From Acridotheres tristis (taxonomy: Eukaryota > Chordata > Aves > Passeriformes > Sturnidae): 64,000 nucleotides of DNA. Every line of letters begins with the position of its first letter. The first letter of the stretch is position 1. Positions 36,101-48,307 of this stretch are shown here, one piece after another. The stretch is taken from the NCBI GenBank assembly GCA_037013685.1, contig CM072891.1:9586501-9650500 (forward strand). Direction: 5' to 3'. Both the position numbers and the translations under genes were made by a program. A model generated the notes under the pieces. That model was not told where the DNA came from and made no database searches. It was given only the letters and a program-made list of their open reading frames with translations.

Positions 36101-39100
36101 TTCAGCACTAGGCAGGAAGGTCAGGATGAAGTGACTGAGCTGTGAGAGTGCACTCCTACATCACTCCTTATGTGCTGTTCCTGGTAGTAAAGGCTGGAAT
36201 AGCAGCAGCTGTTTTATATTATGGGTTCTGAAAATGCCTGCAGTTCATCCCTTCTACTGCTCCAACTAAGTGTGCGTGTTCACTGGTGGCATATGGGCTC
36301 CAACTGTTTTAGTGTAGGTAAATCCAGGGAGAAAACCCTTCTGTGGTACTTCAGCTTATCAAGACATTTTCCTCAACACTACAATAACAGAGCTACAAAG
36401 GCCAACAACTTGATTAAACAGTATCTTCTCTCTTTTCCCTTTTCAGGCTTTCTAGGGTACGTAGATCAGAGCAAATAAATACAAACCTTGTATGTTTTGA
36501 AGGCAAATTGATCTGCATACCATTTTCGCACTTCAGGATTGGTGAAATCCAGGTAACAAGAGGAACCTGTGGATATGGGAGATCCCAATTATTTACTTGA
36601 TTTTAAGAACATTGTCTTTGCACCTAAATACAGTGGCCTAAAGCTACAGTGCTTCCATGGGCAGCAATAATGTAGTTGCTATTTTTTCTGAAATTAAAGC
36701 TCAAGAGCAAATTCCAGGCTGACTTGGAATTCAGTACACTCCTTGCCATGTTGTGAAGGTCAACACACACATTTGTGTGTCCAAGACAAGCTGGGAAGAG
36801 GAATGGCTGTTCTCATCAAAAAATCCAACTCTTTTTAGTTCTAAGCACTGTGATCTGCAGATTCAATAGATATAACAGAGGCAGTCTATACAGCGGAGGC
36901 AATCAGGACATGATTATACCACCCCCCATTATTATAAATTATATTAATTTTTAATTATTATAATTATTAATATTTAGAACAAATGCAAAGAATATAGTAA
37001 TTTAATTCTGCTTCCATGGATTCCAATTAAACTATTCTGCAAAATTTTAAAAAGAAATAGCTTAAAATATAAAGACAGAGTATTTTTTTACCTGGCCAAC
37101 AGATGCCCTCAAAATCCTTCCCATTTCTGTCTTTCACAAAATATCCCTTTTCTTTTGCCTGTGCATACAGGGTATATGAGGGATCAACCTTAATATGAGG
37201 ATCTACGATTACCACAAGCTGCCAGGGCAAGAAAATAAAACACCTATTAACATCAACTGTGCTTAATAAAACAGTAAGAGTTGATAAAAGGCAGAGAATG
37301 ACTTAATATCAGATAAAGAAGAGAGCTGTGTCCCTAGTTTTAAAAAGCAGATACCAGGTTTTTTATATACTGTGTTAGACATTTGTACAGAGCCTGAATT
37401 TACAAGGACTGAATGAACTCACCCCTCTGAAATAAATGACAGAACACATTGTTTCAGATAAAAGCAAGTATCCCAACCACTAAAAACACTATGCTTAATT
37501 CACTGCTGTATTCTGTTAATGGGAAAATATCTGACTTCTGTGTTCACATGCCTGCTTAAAATCATATGCCTTAAGATATTTAAATTCATTTCAGTTTGTG
37601 TAGCATACAACAGGAACAGGTATTGTATTTTGCAGTTAGACTCTGCTGCTTTGCTGCAGAGCTGAGAAGGTACTATAGCTCCAATTGAGAGATTTTAAAA
37701 CTTGAATGCTATTTCAACAATCCCCTGTTTGTTGACCTTTGGCAAAGATCAAGTGTTAAGCAATTCTACAACTCAGTAATTCCAAGGAAAGTATTTTAGC
37801 CGTAAAAACAGAAATACAGAAACACAAAGAAAACCTGAAGCAACCACAGAAACTATAAATGGTGAAAGCTCATGTTAAAAAGAAAAATTTTCTGCTCCAT
37901 TGATCAATGACAGCACCAAGCTGCTTCTGTAAGATGGAGTTTCACATGGGGCAAATTTAGCTGGATTTTCAGGATACAGAACAAACTACTAAATAATAAA
38001 ATGATATGAGGAGCTGAACTAAACAAGATCGCTTGCATGCTGGAAGCATCACCAGATGGCAACACAATCTAATTTATTCTGTTGTAGTTAACCTTTTTAC
38101 AGTATCTGAAGTAGCCTGCTTAAAGCTAGATTGGGTAGATTCACACTACAGAGAAATCTTTTCTTTCCTCCTGCAATATTATTTACCTTGCGTTTTTTCT
38201 TCCTGAGATGTTCTTGCATCTTTCTGGGGTTCTGGAATTTCTGTTTGTCCCAGGTAAAATACCTCTTGCCATCTGTGTGCTCTATATCCAGCCATATGAC
38301 ATCATAAGGAATGTCATGTGCATCAAAGCCAGCATCCACTGCCTTGACATCTTGCTCATCTTCATAATTCCATCTGCACTGATGGTAGCCCAGAGAAAAA
38401 AGTGGGGGCAAGGCTTGAGTGCCTAGAAAGAGTACATGAATGAAGATAAAACTGTCAATAAATGCAGACTTTCTGAATTATAAGGTGGCCTGTTTTGATA
38501 GAGACTGGCGGTTCTAGCCCCCTGTGTTTCACCTCTTCATCTACGGGTGCAGTGTCAGGTAGCAGTGATTATGCTGGCTTCTCACTTAGGGCCAAGTTTG
38601 ACCAGGTGTGAATGCTAGGGAAAACAAGGATAGAGGCCTGTCTTCACAAGGCACGAGCCTTTGATCTACACGCAGCAGTTTGGGAACAACTGGCCTCCTG
38701 CACACAATGGGCTAGGTAAATATTGACCCACTCTGGGGCACAGCATGTTCCTCAGAGAAGCTCCTGGGTAAGTGTGCCATTCTGACTCCAATTATGTGAG
38801 TTAATACCTGTCAGTTGTGCAAACTGCTTGAAGATATCAAATGGAGTGGGTCCCATCAGCAGGAAAACGTCAATGATCCCACTTTCTGACATCCAGCGTA
38901 CGTCAGTCAGAGGCACTGCTCTCTGCTTAGCAGTCTCTGCAGCACATCTGGATGGAGTGTGCTTAGAAGGAAAACAAGGTAAACCTGAACCTCTCTCTCT
39001 ACCAAACTTTTATTTAATGAAGGAGCAAATAGGGAAACACACAAAATTCACTAACACATATCTGGCAGGTATTAGGAATACACACTGAATGTTTCTTATA

Positions 39101-42100
39101 TATCCTTCAAAAATCCTTTACCTTGCATACCACTTACACAAAGTAGAGTAATAGGTAATGAGAAAAAATGGGTAGTGAGTGACAAAACAATTAAAGCATT
39201 TCCATAATTGAAGATCCTGAATTTTCTGTAGGGTCTTTGAGTAATATCTATATCATAAGTTAAAAAATAAAAATAAAAATTAACCACATAACGCAGTGCT
39301 GGCAAAGCAAGATTTACTTTTTAGTCATTGTTTCAATTTTTAACAGAATTCATATACTCGTATTTCAAGAATGAGTTCCTTTCGTAAACATTTTATGTTT
39401 CTTCAAGTTCAATTACATTCCACAGACGAATGAGCCTGCTAAGACGAAATCTGTGGCTACTCCAAGAATTTAAACAGTCATAAAAATTTCTCAAATCCAA
39501 GTGAATGTCAAGATTTTTGTACACCATTTTTTCTGCCTTCTACATATATCTGCGTAGATTTTTTCTATGCATTTTCTCTCTGCCTCCTCCTGTAGACCTG
39601 TTAGGATACAAGATCTATAACTTGGCTCTTGAAAGGAGTCATCTCATTGTTCAACAAATTTAGCAATAGGGAGGACAGGAGGAAGAGATTGATAATTCTT
39701 CATTAATGAGCAAAAGATAAATCTCCAATAGTGTTATATTCCTGTTGGTTTTGTCCTGAAGTGTTTTCTTTTGTTATTTAATTCTGAGGAAAGTGAATAA
39801 CTCTCACCTCAGCTACTGCCTTTGTACTAATATCCACCAGTGTTTCTGAAGAGTTCAGCCAGAAGATCCCTGAAGTTCTGTTAGGCTTGTGTGCTAAGAG
39901 AAGGGGTACTGAACCATAAATGCCTATTTTGTCATGTATCTTGTGGCCGAAAATATCCAAATTATAAAGCCGGTAGGCATCACCATCACTAGGACAAACA
40001 AACAGATGTGTTTGTTACATGTAAGCATCTTGCACTAGGCCAGTTTTAACTCTACTGCCGTCCCACTCAACCTGCTGAATTCACTCACTGCGTGAGTACT
40101 CTGTGTTCTGGTCTTTCGTTTAGCATCCAGAGCTGAAATGTGGACTGCCTAGATTACTGCTTCTTTGCTTTGGTCCTCACTATCTGAAGCAAACAAGATT
40201 TTTGCTGCCAGTGAGACTACTGTGCATTTGCTCTAAATCCTAAAATATTATTTTTGAACTCTCCCATCCTCCCATAGAATTGCTCTTTTGTGAGTTCTGC
40301 TAAAACATGACCAATCCTGCAAGTCAGAAAATAACTGCATGGAAAATTAGGAGAGAACAGAAAGAGCCATTCATGAAATTGCACACTAGGGAAAGCAGAA
40401 TGCCTTACTCCATATGGATAGAGGCTACAATTCAGTTTGCTGTATCATTAAACTAAAACATACACTATATGATATACATATCTCAAGCTCTTGTCTGCAT
40501 TAAATTATTAATACAATGTTATAGCTCTCTTTTACAAAAAAAAAAAAAAGACACTGCATTCACTAGTAACCTGACACCTTGACACCTTTACCTGGTGTTT
40601 TTCAGAAGAAGAGTTTCTGTGTGTTGTGGTATTCCATAAACATGGTCATATCCATGTAAAGAGAAGTCCACGCCTACAGAAGTAGGACCTGTGGAAATAA
40701 TATTAAATGATGAGAACACAGAATTCTTAGGCTTATCTGGAAAGAATAAAGCAGAGCAACCTAACTGGATAAACGAAAGCAAAATAGATTTTAATGTTTC
40801 AATAATTAACTCTTTAATGCTTCCTTTCAACTTCACTTCCATTATTACTTCTGTTCTATAGAAGTAATGTTTGAAACAGATTTTATTGTATTGCTTCTGA
40901 TTTTGAACTTCTTAACAAGATAAAATGAATCACTTTAACAGAAAAAAACCTCAAATCCATATCATCATGGGTCTTTACTCGGTAGTAAAACTGCTTAAAA
41001 TTATCTCCTATTTCTATCCCAGTACCTAAAAGCCAAACTTGGCAGCACAGAGGACTTCAGAATCTGAACTGTCTGTTTCCCACTGGTCTTCTCTTCAGCC
41101 TCAGCCAGGGGAGTAGCACGCACAAGAGTCCCTAGCAGTGATATCATCCTGTCACACTCCTGAATCCAGAGTAACTTTTGGCAGCTGACCAGAGATCCTG
41201 CAGACTGCCAAGCAGTGGCTTCAGGATCAGGATCTGACCATATGGACTTTATTCCTCTGACACAGAAAACAGAAAAACATGATGCTGGCCTAAGACATGA
41301 GAAATGCCGTGAACAACAAGGGCGACAGCTTCTTGCCCTCTGTGTCTTGACTGTGAACTGAGGAAGTTTCTGTCACCAAAAGAAATTGTTTTCAGGCTTC
41401 TCTCTTCCTACTGCAGCTGCTGAGTAGTGCTGGTTGCTATAAAAGTCTGCATGACAATGGTAATGGACAAAGCTAACCAACTTAATAGAGAACAAAATGG
41501 GATGGACAGCAGATGATAATATATTTTGGCAATTTATAATTTAAATTGTACTCGAGCTGCCACTCTCAGGTGTCTATAACCATTGTCTTTATCACTTAAG
41601 ATTGCTCAGTATTTCCTTTTTCAGTCCACACTTCAAAAAGCTTATTTGTGACAATTATTTATGCTTAGGTATCATGATTTTTGATATGTCATGAGAATAA
41701 ACTACAAGTGAAGTCAATGTTATGTATTAATACTAATAAAAAAAGGTAAGGAAAAATGAAATAATGTATTACATACAATATATACATGTAAAGTGAGACA
41801 ATGCAGATAGTGGTAATGCTATGTCAGAAATGGCATACAGTGAGTTGATTAAATGGGTCTCATTTAATGTGTTCCCTCCTATACAGGGATCCAATGAATA
41901 TTTGCAGAGCTCCTATCAAATTGTTACCCATCACTGATTTCTGATTAAAACAAAGTTAAGGCAACTTAAAAGCAGACTTACCATGAGCTTTGATGTCTAA
42001 GAAACTGCCAAATTTCTCTTGCCAGAGACCTAGATCCTCTTGTTTTTCCTGTACAAATAGAAATAGCTAAGCCTAGCAAATGAAACTGTTCACATCATGT

Positions 42101-45100
42101 ATTTCTAAGGAAAATATGTTTATTCACATGAGATTTATACTGTTTTGTTGGTTTTTCTTTTCCTTTTTTTTTTTTTTGCTACATATGGCTAATATGAATA
42201 AATCAAAAACACAAATCAGATTCAGCTCCAGGAATTTACTGAAAAACTGATGTGCATATGTTGTACACAAGTAGCCTGCTACAGCATGAAAGTAATATCT
42301 GAGATCTTGGATAGACTCACAGAATGACAGAATAGCCCAGTTTGGAAGGGACCTCAAAAGATCTGGTCCACTCTTTAACAGTAAAGGGAGCCTTGATGAG
42401 ATTATCTAGCAGCCTGTCCAAACAAATCTTGAAAACCTCCCATGATATGGGAGGGACTATGCCACAACCCTGAGAAGATTGTTCCAGTGACTGATTATTC
42501 TCACTGTGAAAAATGTTTTCTTCCTGATGTTGAATAAATTTATTAAATGCATGGGTAGAACCAAACAGAAAAAAACCCGTACAAACAGAAACCCCTCACA
42601 CAGTAAAGGTCAGACAACAGAAAAAGCTCTTCAGACACTCTGGAGTGCCTGTAACTGATACTTTTAACCTCCTTGTGTCCTGTAATTCATTGTTGTAGAA
42701 TTTACACTTCTTGAAGTGTCTTCCCTAGTTTTCTTTTCTACATTAATCCCATGATAAGTGGATGTGGCCTCTTGCAGCTATGTGACTTCCCTGGCAGAAA
42801 TCAGAGCTCAAACGTAAGTATGCTGAGGGCAGCACAGCTCCTGCCATTTAGAACAGGATAGCACAGTAAGCAGCCGTCTGCAGGAGGCTAAAATTATATC
42901 ACAGACACAGCTCAGCCTCCTGGGAAAACTGCTGTGTGACTCTATGCACTGCCAGGACCTGGTCTATTTTAAGAGAGAATTTTCTTTCTGTGTTAAGCCT
43001 GAATGTATGTGGAGACATATATTTTGACTGTTATAAAAAAGGTCTTGTTCTTTCGAAACTCTCTTTGCAATGAACAGGGAATTTGAAAATGACAAATATC
43101 ACCACAAAACTCCCTTTGACACATCTACTCCAGATCAAATAAGAGAATAAAAACGAAATAAATTAATAATAAAAAGGCTACAGAAAAAAAACCATTTTTG
43201 TGCTAAATCTACCTGACTGATGGCTTCTACAAAGATGGTAAAACACATGAACCTTCCTTCAACTATGGATTTGTAAAATATCTCACTACGTTACACCAGG
43301 TCTTTTTTGAAAGTGGTTAGACTGTATTTGTAAATATACGATAGGGCAAAATGAACATGTAATTTAATTTTGTTTTACAAAATATTCCTGCTGGAATTGC
43401 AGTAAACATGGGTTACCTTAGAGGAATCACTTGCTGCCTCCTGATTTTGTGCTGTAGGTTTTCTAGTGAAAATAAATACATAGAAATAATCAGTTTATTG
43501 TTAATATAAGCAAGGATTTCAAACAGAAACAACATTGCTTTATACATTATGTAAGACTCATGGTGCAAACATGCAAATCATTTTAATATTCAATGCCTTA
43601 AAATAACCTTCACTGAATACTTGAGTTAGGTTGACTTCTTGGCCTTTCATGTTTATTTCTATCTGCATCAGCTCTTGTCTAGAAGATCCTCACTTCTTTA
43701 TCATTCTGCTATTCTGTTAATTTCAATGTTCAAAATGATGCTCCATGAGAGAGACGCTTGCTATACCCATTTTTTAATCATGACATGTCCTGCACTGAGG
43801 TTTCTCATCCTTCCAGCACTTTGCAGGGTGATTAACCTATGACATCTTGCAACTAGATGGCACACTGCAAGTTGAACAAAACTTGACTTCTAGTGAATAA
43901 TGCTTACTTAAAGAGCAAATTTAGTAAGAAAAAATATAAAACTAATAACCTCATCATACTACCATCACTCATTCCCAAGAAAGACAAGGGGAATCAGGAT
44001 ACTTTAGTATTTTTCAGAATTGGCCATTAAATGAGGTTAGCAATTTGCATATGGCTGCTGCAAGGGGTTAAAGCAGTCTGCAGCTAATTGATCTAAATTT
44101 GTTTGTTAAAACTTCCACTTGTATTTACTGTACTTATGAAGTAAAAGAGAAGTCATGTTCCAGGGCATAAGAGCTTTCAGAAATTGCAATTCCATAGAAC
44201 TGTTTATCTTCAGCTACAGCACAACCAGTATAAACTATGATGTGATAGACAAATGCTGTACCTGTCACTGGGAGGTGGTTGTAGGTGCTCAAAATACAAC
44301 AACCCATTGGAATTCATGCTCATAACAGTCTCACCCTTGGACTGCAGCTCAACTTGGAAGGGGCTTGCTGTGATTTGAAGTTTGTAGTCCTCATTAACAC
44401 TTGACAGTACCAAAATACCTGCCTCCTTGTGGGATATGAACAGTCTGGCAAATGAAAACCAACAACAGCTTTATATTAATCAGCAGCACATGAAGTCCAC
44501 TGTAATTAAATAACAATTTATACAAAAGATGGGCTAAGAATATCTGCATATATTACACAAACCTCAAGGCTAATGTTGAGCCAAAGAAGACCAGAAATAC
44601 ATGCTGTGCTCAGGGCTCACTCAAAAAGTGGCTACAGAACTGCCATGAAAACTATAAAGAGCTTGCATTCCTTTCACATTAACAGGCAATGCCTTAGGTA
44701 AGAACTTTGCATTGTAACAAGTAGGTTATTTTCTGATTGGGTCAAACAGGCTCAGATTTTTTATATGTAAGATAAAACTTTCTCCTATGTATTTATCATA
44801 ATTTTTCATAAGTAAATTAACCACATGCATTTTTGTTTTCTCTTCCTGTAACAACTTTACACTGCAGAGAGACAACCATACTGCAATATAAAGGAGGAAG
44901 CTGTATAAAATATTAAGGTGATAAATCATCATCACTTAAATCAGTCATCACTTGCCTCTGGGTGGTAGGTTCCTTTATAAGAACATCAGGAACTTTGTAT
45001 CTTGCTCTGAGAGGAGATGCCTCATCAATTTTAAGCCTGAAAATATTGCCTTCTATTTCATAAATTTCGACTTGTAGAAGAACCTGTGAGCAAGCAAACA

Positions 45101-48064
45101 GATAAACTCATAAGGATAAAAAAATACTTATTTTTAACACAACATTAACAAACACTTACTGCCTGGAAAAAAACCAAAACATGCTTGCTTTCTGATTTAA
45201 TGTTTTTTACTACTGTTGAGAGTAAAAATCATCATCCATATGAATTTACACCAGCTAACTCTACTTCACCCCTCTGAAGAAGCAATGCCTTTTAAGTGAA
45301 CTCTTTATCTTCAAGCATTTGATATCTAGCATTACAGAAAAAGAACTTACTATTTTGAAATAGTGGAGAAAACTCTGAATTAAAAATATTTTTCAGATAA
45401 AAAGTGTTCTATTCAGAAGTCTCCTTTTTTGCAAAGCCATTAAATTTAAGTTAAATGCTGATTAGTAAGGACATATTTGGGCTGATAGTTTGCATTATCT
45501 CTCCAATATCTATCACTGAAGAATCTCAAAACCTGAAAATATTATCAGTCTTGTTGACAATATTCACTGCTCTTTCTGTAAGCACCCTCTTATGCTAGGT
45601 GATATCTCACCTTATTCTCCTCATGAATGATTTGGAATTTGACACTCTCATCACTTAATGTGACTGAATCCAACAACACTTGATACAAGGATTTTCCAGG
45701 ATGTAGAAGTTTCTGACGCCTGTCAAGAGAGAAAATTATTTTTGGTCTCGCCAGTTCTTGTAGTTTATATCATGCAGAGGAACATAATATTGTTAGAAAT
45801 GTTTACTTAATAATTTTGCATTGAATTTTTTCAAATACAATTACTAGAACTTCAAATCAAGAGGAAAAAGAAGGAATATAGTTCTGAGCACACCTAAATG
45901 CTTATGAATGAGATGATAGAGAGGTTCAGGGGTTCACCCATTACCACTCTGTATGTTTTTTTACAACAAAAATAACCTTAATTCAAGTGTCCAGTTCTTA
46001 GCTGTACAGTTACATTATCCTTCTTTGATTTATCCCTAAAATTTCAGTTGAATACTCTGTTTTTCGTTTTCTGTCATATATCCCTGTAACTCCTCAATGA
46101 ACACCTTCTCCATCCTGGGGTGATGACACAGTGCGTGTTTTTAATTTGTAACCTCCAAATACACACCAAGGAAATTGTTTCTCATTAAGTCTGATGACTA
46201 CAAAGTTTTGACTACAGCTTTTGGCCCTGATAATGTTTTTAGGTCAGAAATCCTGAAATAAATGCTCCTTCAACTGTTTGTGGAATTCTCCATGCCAAGC
46301 CCGGGTTTTATGAACTATTTGAAGGTGTCTTGGAGGCTACGTTAAAGAAAACCGTCTTCATTAATAAACATGAAAGAGTACAATGGAGGGAAGAAAAAGG
46401 TCGAGAGCACAGTTAGAAACGGGATGAGAAATATGACTTAGCATAAGGTCACCTTTAAGGGACTAGTGAGCTAGAATTTAGATTTGATATTGAATTCTGG
46501 CCAAGGTACTTGCTCAACAGGACTGTAATCACACAAGGTATTGTGACAGACTAATGATTTCTATTGAGTGCTCTGCTGCTTTCAACTACAGATAGTTAAG
46601 AAACATCCAGGTCAAGAGAACAATCTGCATCTGAGTGCACTTATAATTAAAATATTGCTGGGGCTTTGTCAGATGAGAGGACTGATCCTTTTGAACTTTA
46701 ACAGAAGACAATCTGGGTGGAAGATTACACGTTTTAAAGTCTGCTGGTTATTGCTTGCTGATAGGTAAGTAGAATGCTCACCTTTGAAAGACAAATCTTG
46801 AAAGTAGCAGACTTGCTGTGATTAAAAGTCAATGCATAACTACTTCCTTCCATAAAACTTACTTTTTAAACTATTAGTACTTTAAAAATAACCACCACAC
46901 TACAATTCTCCATACCTGTAAAAAGCAATCTGGTTGCATTTCTTAAAGTTGCTTTTGTCCACAGCCTCATCTTGGACACTAGAAAGAGCAGATGCAGAAA
47001 GTGTTTAAATGTGTCCATCAAACACGTGCTGAATGATCAGATGATGGGGGTCCTTTTCAAGAAGGGTCGGGATTAAAGACAGTGCAGAAAACTCTGGTCC
47101 AACGTAAAATATGATGAACCTTGAACTACTGTGTTTAGATATGAAAAGAGTTTCTTAAACATTCAGTTTCACGCTGAACCATTTCGGTTTAAACTCTGAA
47201 ATTTTGAGAAATTATTCAATCTATGGCTAACAGAGGTGAATTTCAGCATAGCTGAATTCTTACGGGTTTGCATTTAGAAGCCAGACCTCCTTCTGCAGTC
47301 ATTACAGTTAATTACTATTTTCCCTTAATAAGCATGGAAAAATGGGGAGGACTGGCAGAAAAGAAATCCTGCACTCTTTTTTTCAACCTTCAGTGGGACT
47401 GACAAAGGAGGGAGGCTTCCGATGGTCCTGCTGACAGCTCTGTGTTATCTTTAAGCTTGAAGTAACCTTTAGATTTATTAGATAACAGTAAATTTTTGAT
47501 TTGCCTGAAAGAAAATGGGCTGCCAGTAGTGTCTATCATCAAAATATTTCCCAGATCATGCTGGGTTCAGACACAGATGGAAGGGAATAAGGCATTAGTT
47601 CTGGCAGATAAAGCACTGATGCTTATGGAATACTTATTAATTATATATATGCAACATCGAAATGCAGACGGCACCCACTGAAGCTCAGTCATAATTACAA
47701 GTTTTGGATTATTCCTTGAGATATCACAGTGATATTTAGATCACTTAGCCCTTCCCATTTTCGCTTGAAGACACGTACATCCTTTGGGGTTTTGCTCCAA
47801 GTTCGTGTGCCCCTGTCGGCACACGGTGCTGGCCGCGGGTCCGCTCGCCGCCGCGGGAAAGCTGTGCGCGGGCAGGGCGGCCAGGCCAGCAGCGGCACGC
47901 CCGTCCCCAGCCCCGACCCGCGGGATGGGGCCGGCTCCGCACCCCGCCGCTCCCCGCGGAAACCGGGGCAGCCTCCCCGGCAACAGCGGGAGCGAGGGGA
48001 GCGCCGGCCGAGGAGCGCCTCCCAGGCTGCGTTACCTGACTGCCCCCGGCGTCCCCGCCTCCAT
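26996..48064 (-). CDS. GANC: Neutral alpha-glucosidase C, complete, 24 exons
   Basis: Glycoside hydrolase family 31 enzyme removing terminal alpha-glucose at neutral pH, close paralogue of ER glucosidase II alpha (GANAB). Exons: 48064-48036, 46978-46916, 45719-45611, 45083-44956, 44444-44262, 43462-43417, 42048-41982, 40688-40592, 39988-39808, 38961-38808, 38422-38187, 37218-37092, 36566-36487, 35619-35476, 35249-35153, 34806-34705, 34233-33990, 32313-32249, 31726-31650, 30407-30333, 29932-29819, 29304-29192, 28072-27969, 27105-26996. They join in phase to 914 codons plus stop, the same length as human GANC as I remember it. Catalytic nucleophile D511 ([10 protein letters not shown]) and acid/base D587 (WTGDNTAEW) are present. 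No signal peptide is visible. All introns are GT-AG except intron 4 (GC-AG). Expressed from the CpG island shared with TMEM87A. Confidence 0.97.
27969..28072 (-). CDS. GANC: GANC exon 23 (residues 844-879)
   Basis: 104 nt reading [20 protein letters not shown] then GFGKQPAF; distal C-terminal beta-sandwich. Acceptor TTTTCAG, donor GTAATG. Confidence 0.92.
28630..28820 (-). repeat. CR1 LINE fragment
   Basis: About 190 bp in GANC intron 22 resembling the reverse complement of CR1: AGGTTGGAAGGGACACATAA, then CCCTGGGGAACATGTTCCAG and CTGACCACTCTCACTG. Diverged and truncated. Confidence 0.85.
29192..29304 (-). CDS. GANC: GANC exon 22 (residues 807-844)
   Basis: 113 nt containing [20 protein letters not shown], the conserved YxDDGxS motif of the GH31 C-terminal region. 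Acceptor TTCACAG, donor GTAACA. Confidence 0.96.
29819..29932 (-). CDS. GANC: GANC exon 21 (residues 769-806)
   Basis: 114 nt, phase 0. Begins [15 protein letters not shown], the conserved proximal beta-domain motif of GH31 enzymes. Acceptor TTTGTAG, donor GTACTC. Confidence 0.96.
30333..30407 (-). CDS. GANC: GANC exon 20 (residues 744-768)
   Basis: 75 nt, phase 0, reading [15 protein letters not shown] then KIPVTLEN. Acceptor TTCTAG, donor GTATGT. Confidence 0.95.
31650..31726 (-). CDS. GANC: GANC exon 19 (residues 718-743)
   Basis: 77 nt reading [20 protein letters not shown] then PGSGE. Acceptor TTTCCAG, donor GTAAGG. Confidence 0.95.
32249..32313 (-). CDS. GANC: GANC exon 18 (residues 696-718)
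   Basis: 65 nt reading [20 protein letters not shown]; end of the catalytic barrel. Acceptor TCTACAG, donor GTAAGC. Confidence 0.95.
33990..34233 (-). CDS. GANC: GANC exon 17 (residues 615-696)
   Basis: 244 nt. Contains [30 protein letters not shown] and RREPWLFGE, the late GH31 barrel with its conserved FFRGH active-site motif. Acceptor ATCTAG, donor GTAAGA. Confidence 0.98.
34705..34806 (-). CDS. GANC: GANC exon 16 (residues 581-615), acid/base Asp
   Basis: 102 nt. Contains [17 protein letters not shown] with acid/base catalyst D587. Ends GISFCG. Acceptor TTTCCAG, donor GTAATG. Confidence 0.97.
35153..35249 (-). CDS. GANC: GANC exon 15 (residues 549-581)
   Basis: 97 nt reading [19 protein letters not shown] then [14 protein letters not shown], the RSFFAGSQ motif of the glucosidase II/GANC group. 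Acceptor TTTTCAG, donor GTAAGT. Confidence 0.97.
35476..35619 (-). CDS. GANC: GANC exon 14 (residues 501-548), catalytic nucleophile
   Basis: 144 nt, phase 0. Contains [14 protein letters not shown], the GH31 signature with nucleophile D511 and E514. Ends HNLYGFYQ. Acceptor TCACAG, donor GTAGAG. Confidence 0.98.
36487..36566 (-). CDS. GANC: GANC exon 13 (residues 474-500)
   Basis: 80 nt reading [20 protein letters not shown] then AFKTYK. Acceptor TCCACAG, donor GTTTGT (weak at +3). Confidence 0.95.
37092..37218 (-). CDS. GANC: GANC exon 12 (residues 432-474)
   Basis: 127 nt reading [20 protein letters not shown] then [11 protein letters not shown]; conserved barrel strand with DPHIK. Acceptor TGGCAG, donor GTAAAA. 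Confidence 0.96.
38187..38422 (-). CDS. GANC: GANC exon 11 (residues 353-431)
   Basis: 236 nt. Contains [40 protein letters not shown] and TWDKQKF, the substrate-pocket core of GH31 (WLDIEH). Acceptor TTCTAG, donor GTAAAT. Confidence 0.98.
38808..38961 (-). CDS. GANC: GANC exon 10 (residues 302-353)
   Basis: 154 nt. Begins [15 protein letters not shown], then [20 protein letters not shown]. The acceptor TTCTAAG was chosen over TCCAG 14 nt downstream because it keeps the frame and the length matches human. Donor GTATTA. Confidence 0.93.
39808..39988 (-). CDS. GANC: GANC exon 9 (residues 241-301)
   Basis: 181 nt. Reads [20 protein letters not shown], then [13 protein letters not shown] and [14 protein letters not shown]. 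Acceptor TCCTAG, donor GTGAGA. Confidence 0.97.
40592..40688 (-). CDS. GANC: GANC exon 8 (residues 209-241)
   Basis: 97 nt reading [20 protein letters not shown] then [10 protein letters not shown]. The YGIPQH motif is shared with glucosidase II alpha. Acceptor TCCACAG, donor GTAAAG. Confidence 0.96.
41982..42048 (-). CDS. GANC: GANC exon 7 (residues 187-209)
   Basis: 67 nt reading [20 protein letters not shown] then AH. Acceptor TGTACAG, donor GTAAGT. Confidence 0.95.
42318..42540 (-). repeat. CR1 LINE fragment
   Basis: About 220 bp in GANC intron 6 resembling the reverse complement of CR1: CACAGAATGACAGAATAG, TTTGGAAGGGACCTCAAAAG, TTGTTCCAGTGACTGATTAT, CTTCCTGATGTTGAATAA. The best preserved of the three copies. 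Confidence 0.88.
43417..43462 (-). CDS. GANC: GANC exon 6 (residues 171-186)
   Basis: 46 nt reading [15 protein letters not shown]; a polar, poorly conserved loop. Supported by acceptor CACTAG, donor GTAACC and phase on both sides. Confidence 0.86.
44262..44444 (-). CDS. GANC: GANC exon 5 (residues 110-171)
   Basis: 183 nt. Reads [37 protein letters not shown] and [12 protein letters not shown]-terminal galactose-mutarotase-like domain. Acceptor TTGCCAG, donor GTACAG. Confidence 0.96.
44956..45083 (-). CDS. GANC: GANC exon 4 (residues 68-110), GC donor
   Basis: 128 nt reading [20 protein letters not shown] then [11 protein letters not shown]. The donor is AG|GCAAGT. Only this GC site gives the phase needed by exon 5; the nearby GT (GTGATG) would break the frame. 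Acceptor CTCACAG. Confidence 0.93.
45611..45719 (-). CDS. GANC: GANC exon 3 (residues 31-67)
   Basis: 109 nt reading [19 protein letters not shown] then [14 protein letters not shown]. Acceptor TTGACAG, donor GTGAGA. Confidence 0.95.
46916..46978 (-). CDS. GANC: GANC exon 2 (residues 10-31)
   Basis: 63 nt reading [20 protein letters not shown], matching the human EDEAVDKNIFRDCNKIAFY. Acceptor TTTCTAG, donor GTATGG. Confidence 0.93.
48036..48064 (-). CDS. GANC: GANC exon 1, coding part (residues 1-10)
   Basis: 29 nt: MEAGTPGAV plus two bases of the next codon. Start context CCGCCATGG is strong. Matches the human MEAAVKEE start loosely; donor GTAACG. Short, so it rests on phase, start context and position. 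Confidence 0.87.
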
Positions 48065-48307
48065 GGCGGAGCTGCCCCGAGCGATCCCCGCGGAGAGAAG
48101 GGCTGGCGACGCTCCGCGACAGCCGGAGAACGCCGCGGGCCCCAAGCGCTACCGGGCCGGCGAGTGACAGCCGGGGGCGGTGCCAGCCCGGGCCGAGCCG
48201 GGGAGCGGCTCCGCCCGCCGCCGCTGTCGCCGGCCCACGGCCGCCGCGTCCCTCCACGGGGAGCGGAAGAGGCGCGGCCAGCGCGGCGGCGGCCTCCGTA
48301 CGGCGGG

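Noticed and set aside
36900..36985. AT-rich stretch with short inverted TAATTATTATAATTA-like motifs
   Set aside because: Simple AT-rich low complexity within a GANC intron; no origin, RNA or transposon structure can be supported.
38947..38961. Alternative GANC exon 10 acceptor TCCAG, 14 nt inside the exon
   Set aside because: It shifts the frame and removes residues that align in number with the human protein; TTCTAAG keeps both.
44945..44956. GT donor (CAA|GTGATG) for GANC exon 4
   Set aside because: It leaves phase 0, while exon 5 needs two bases carried over. The GC donor five bases upstream fits phase and consensus.
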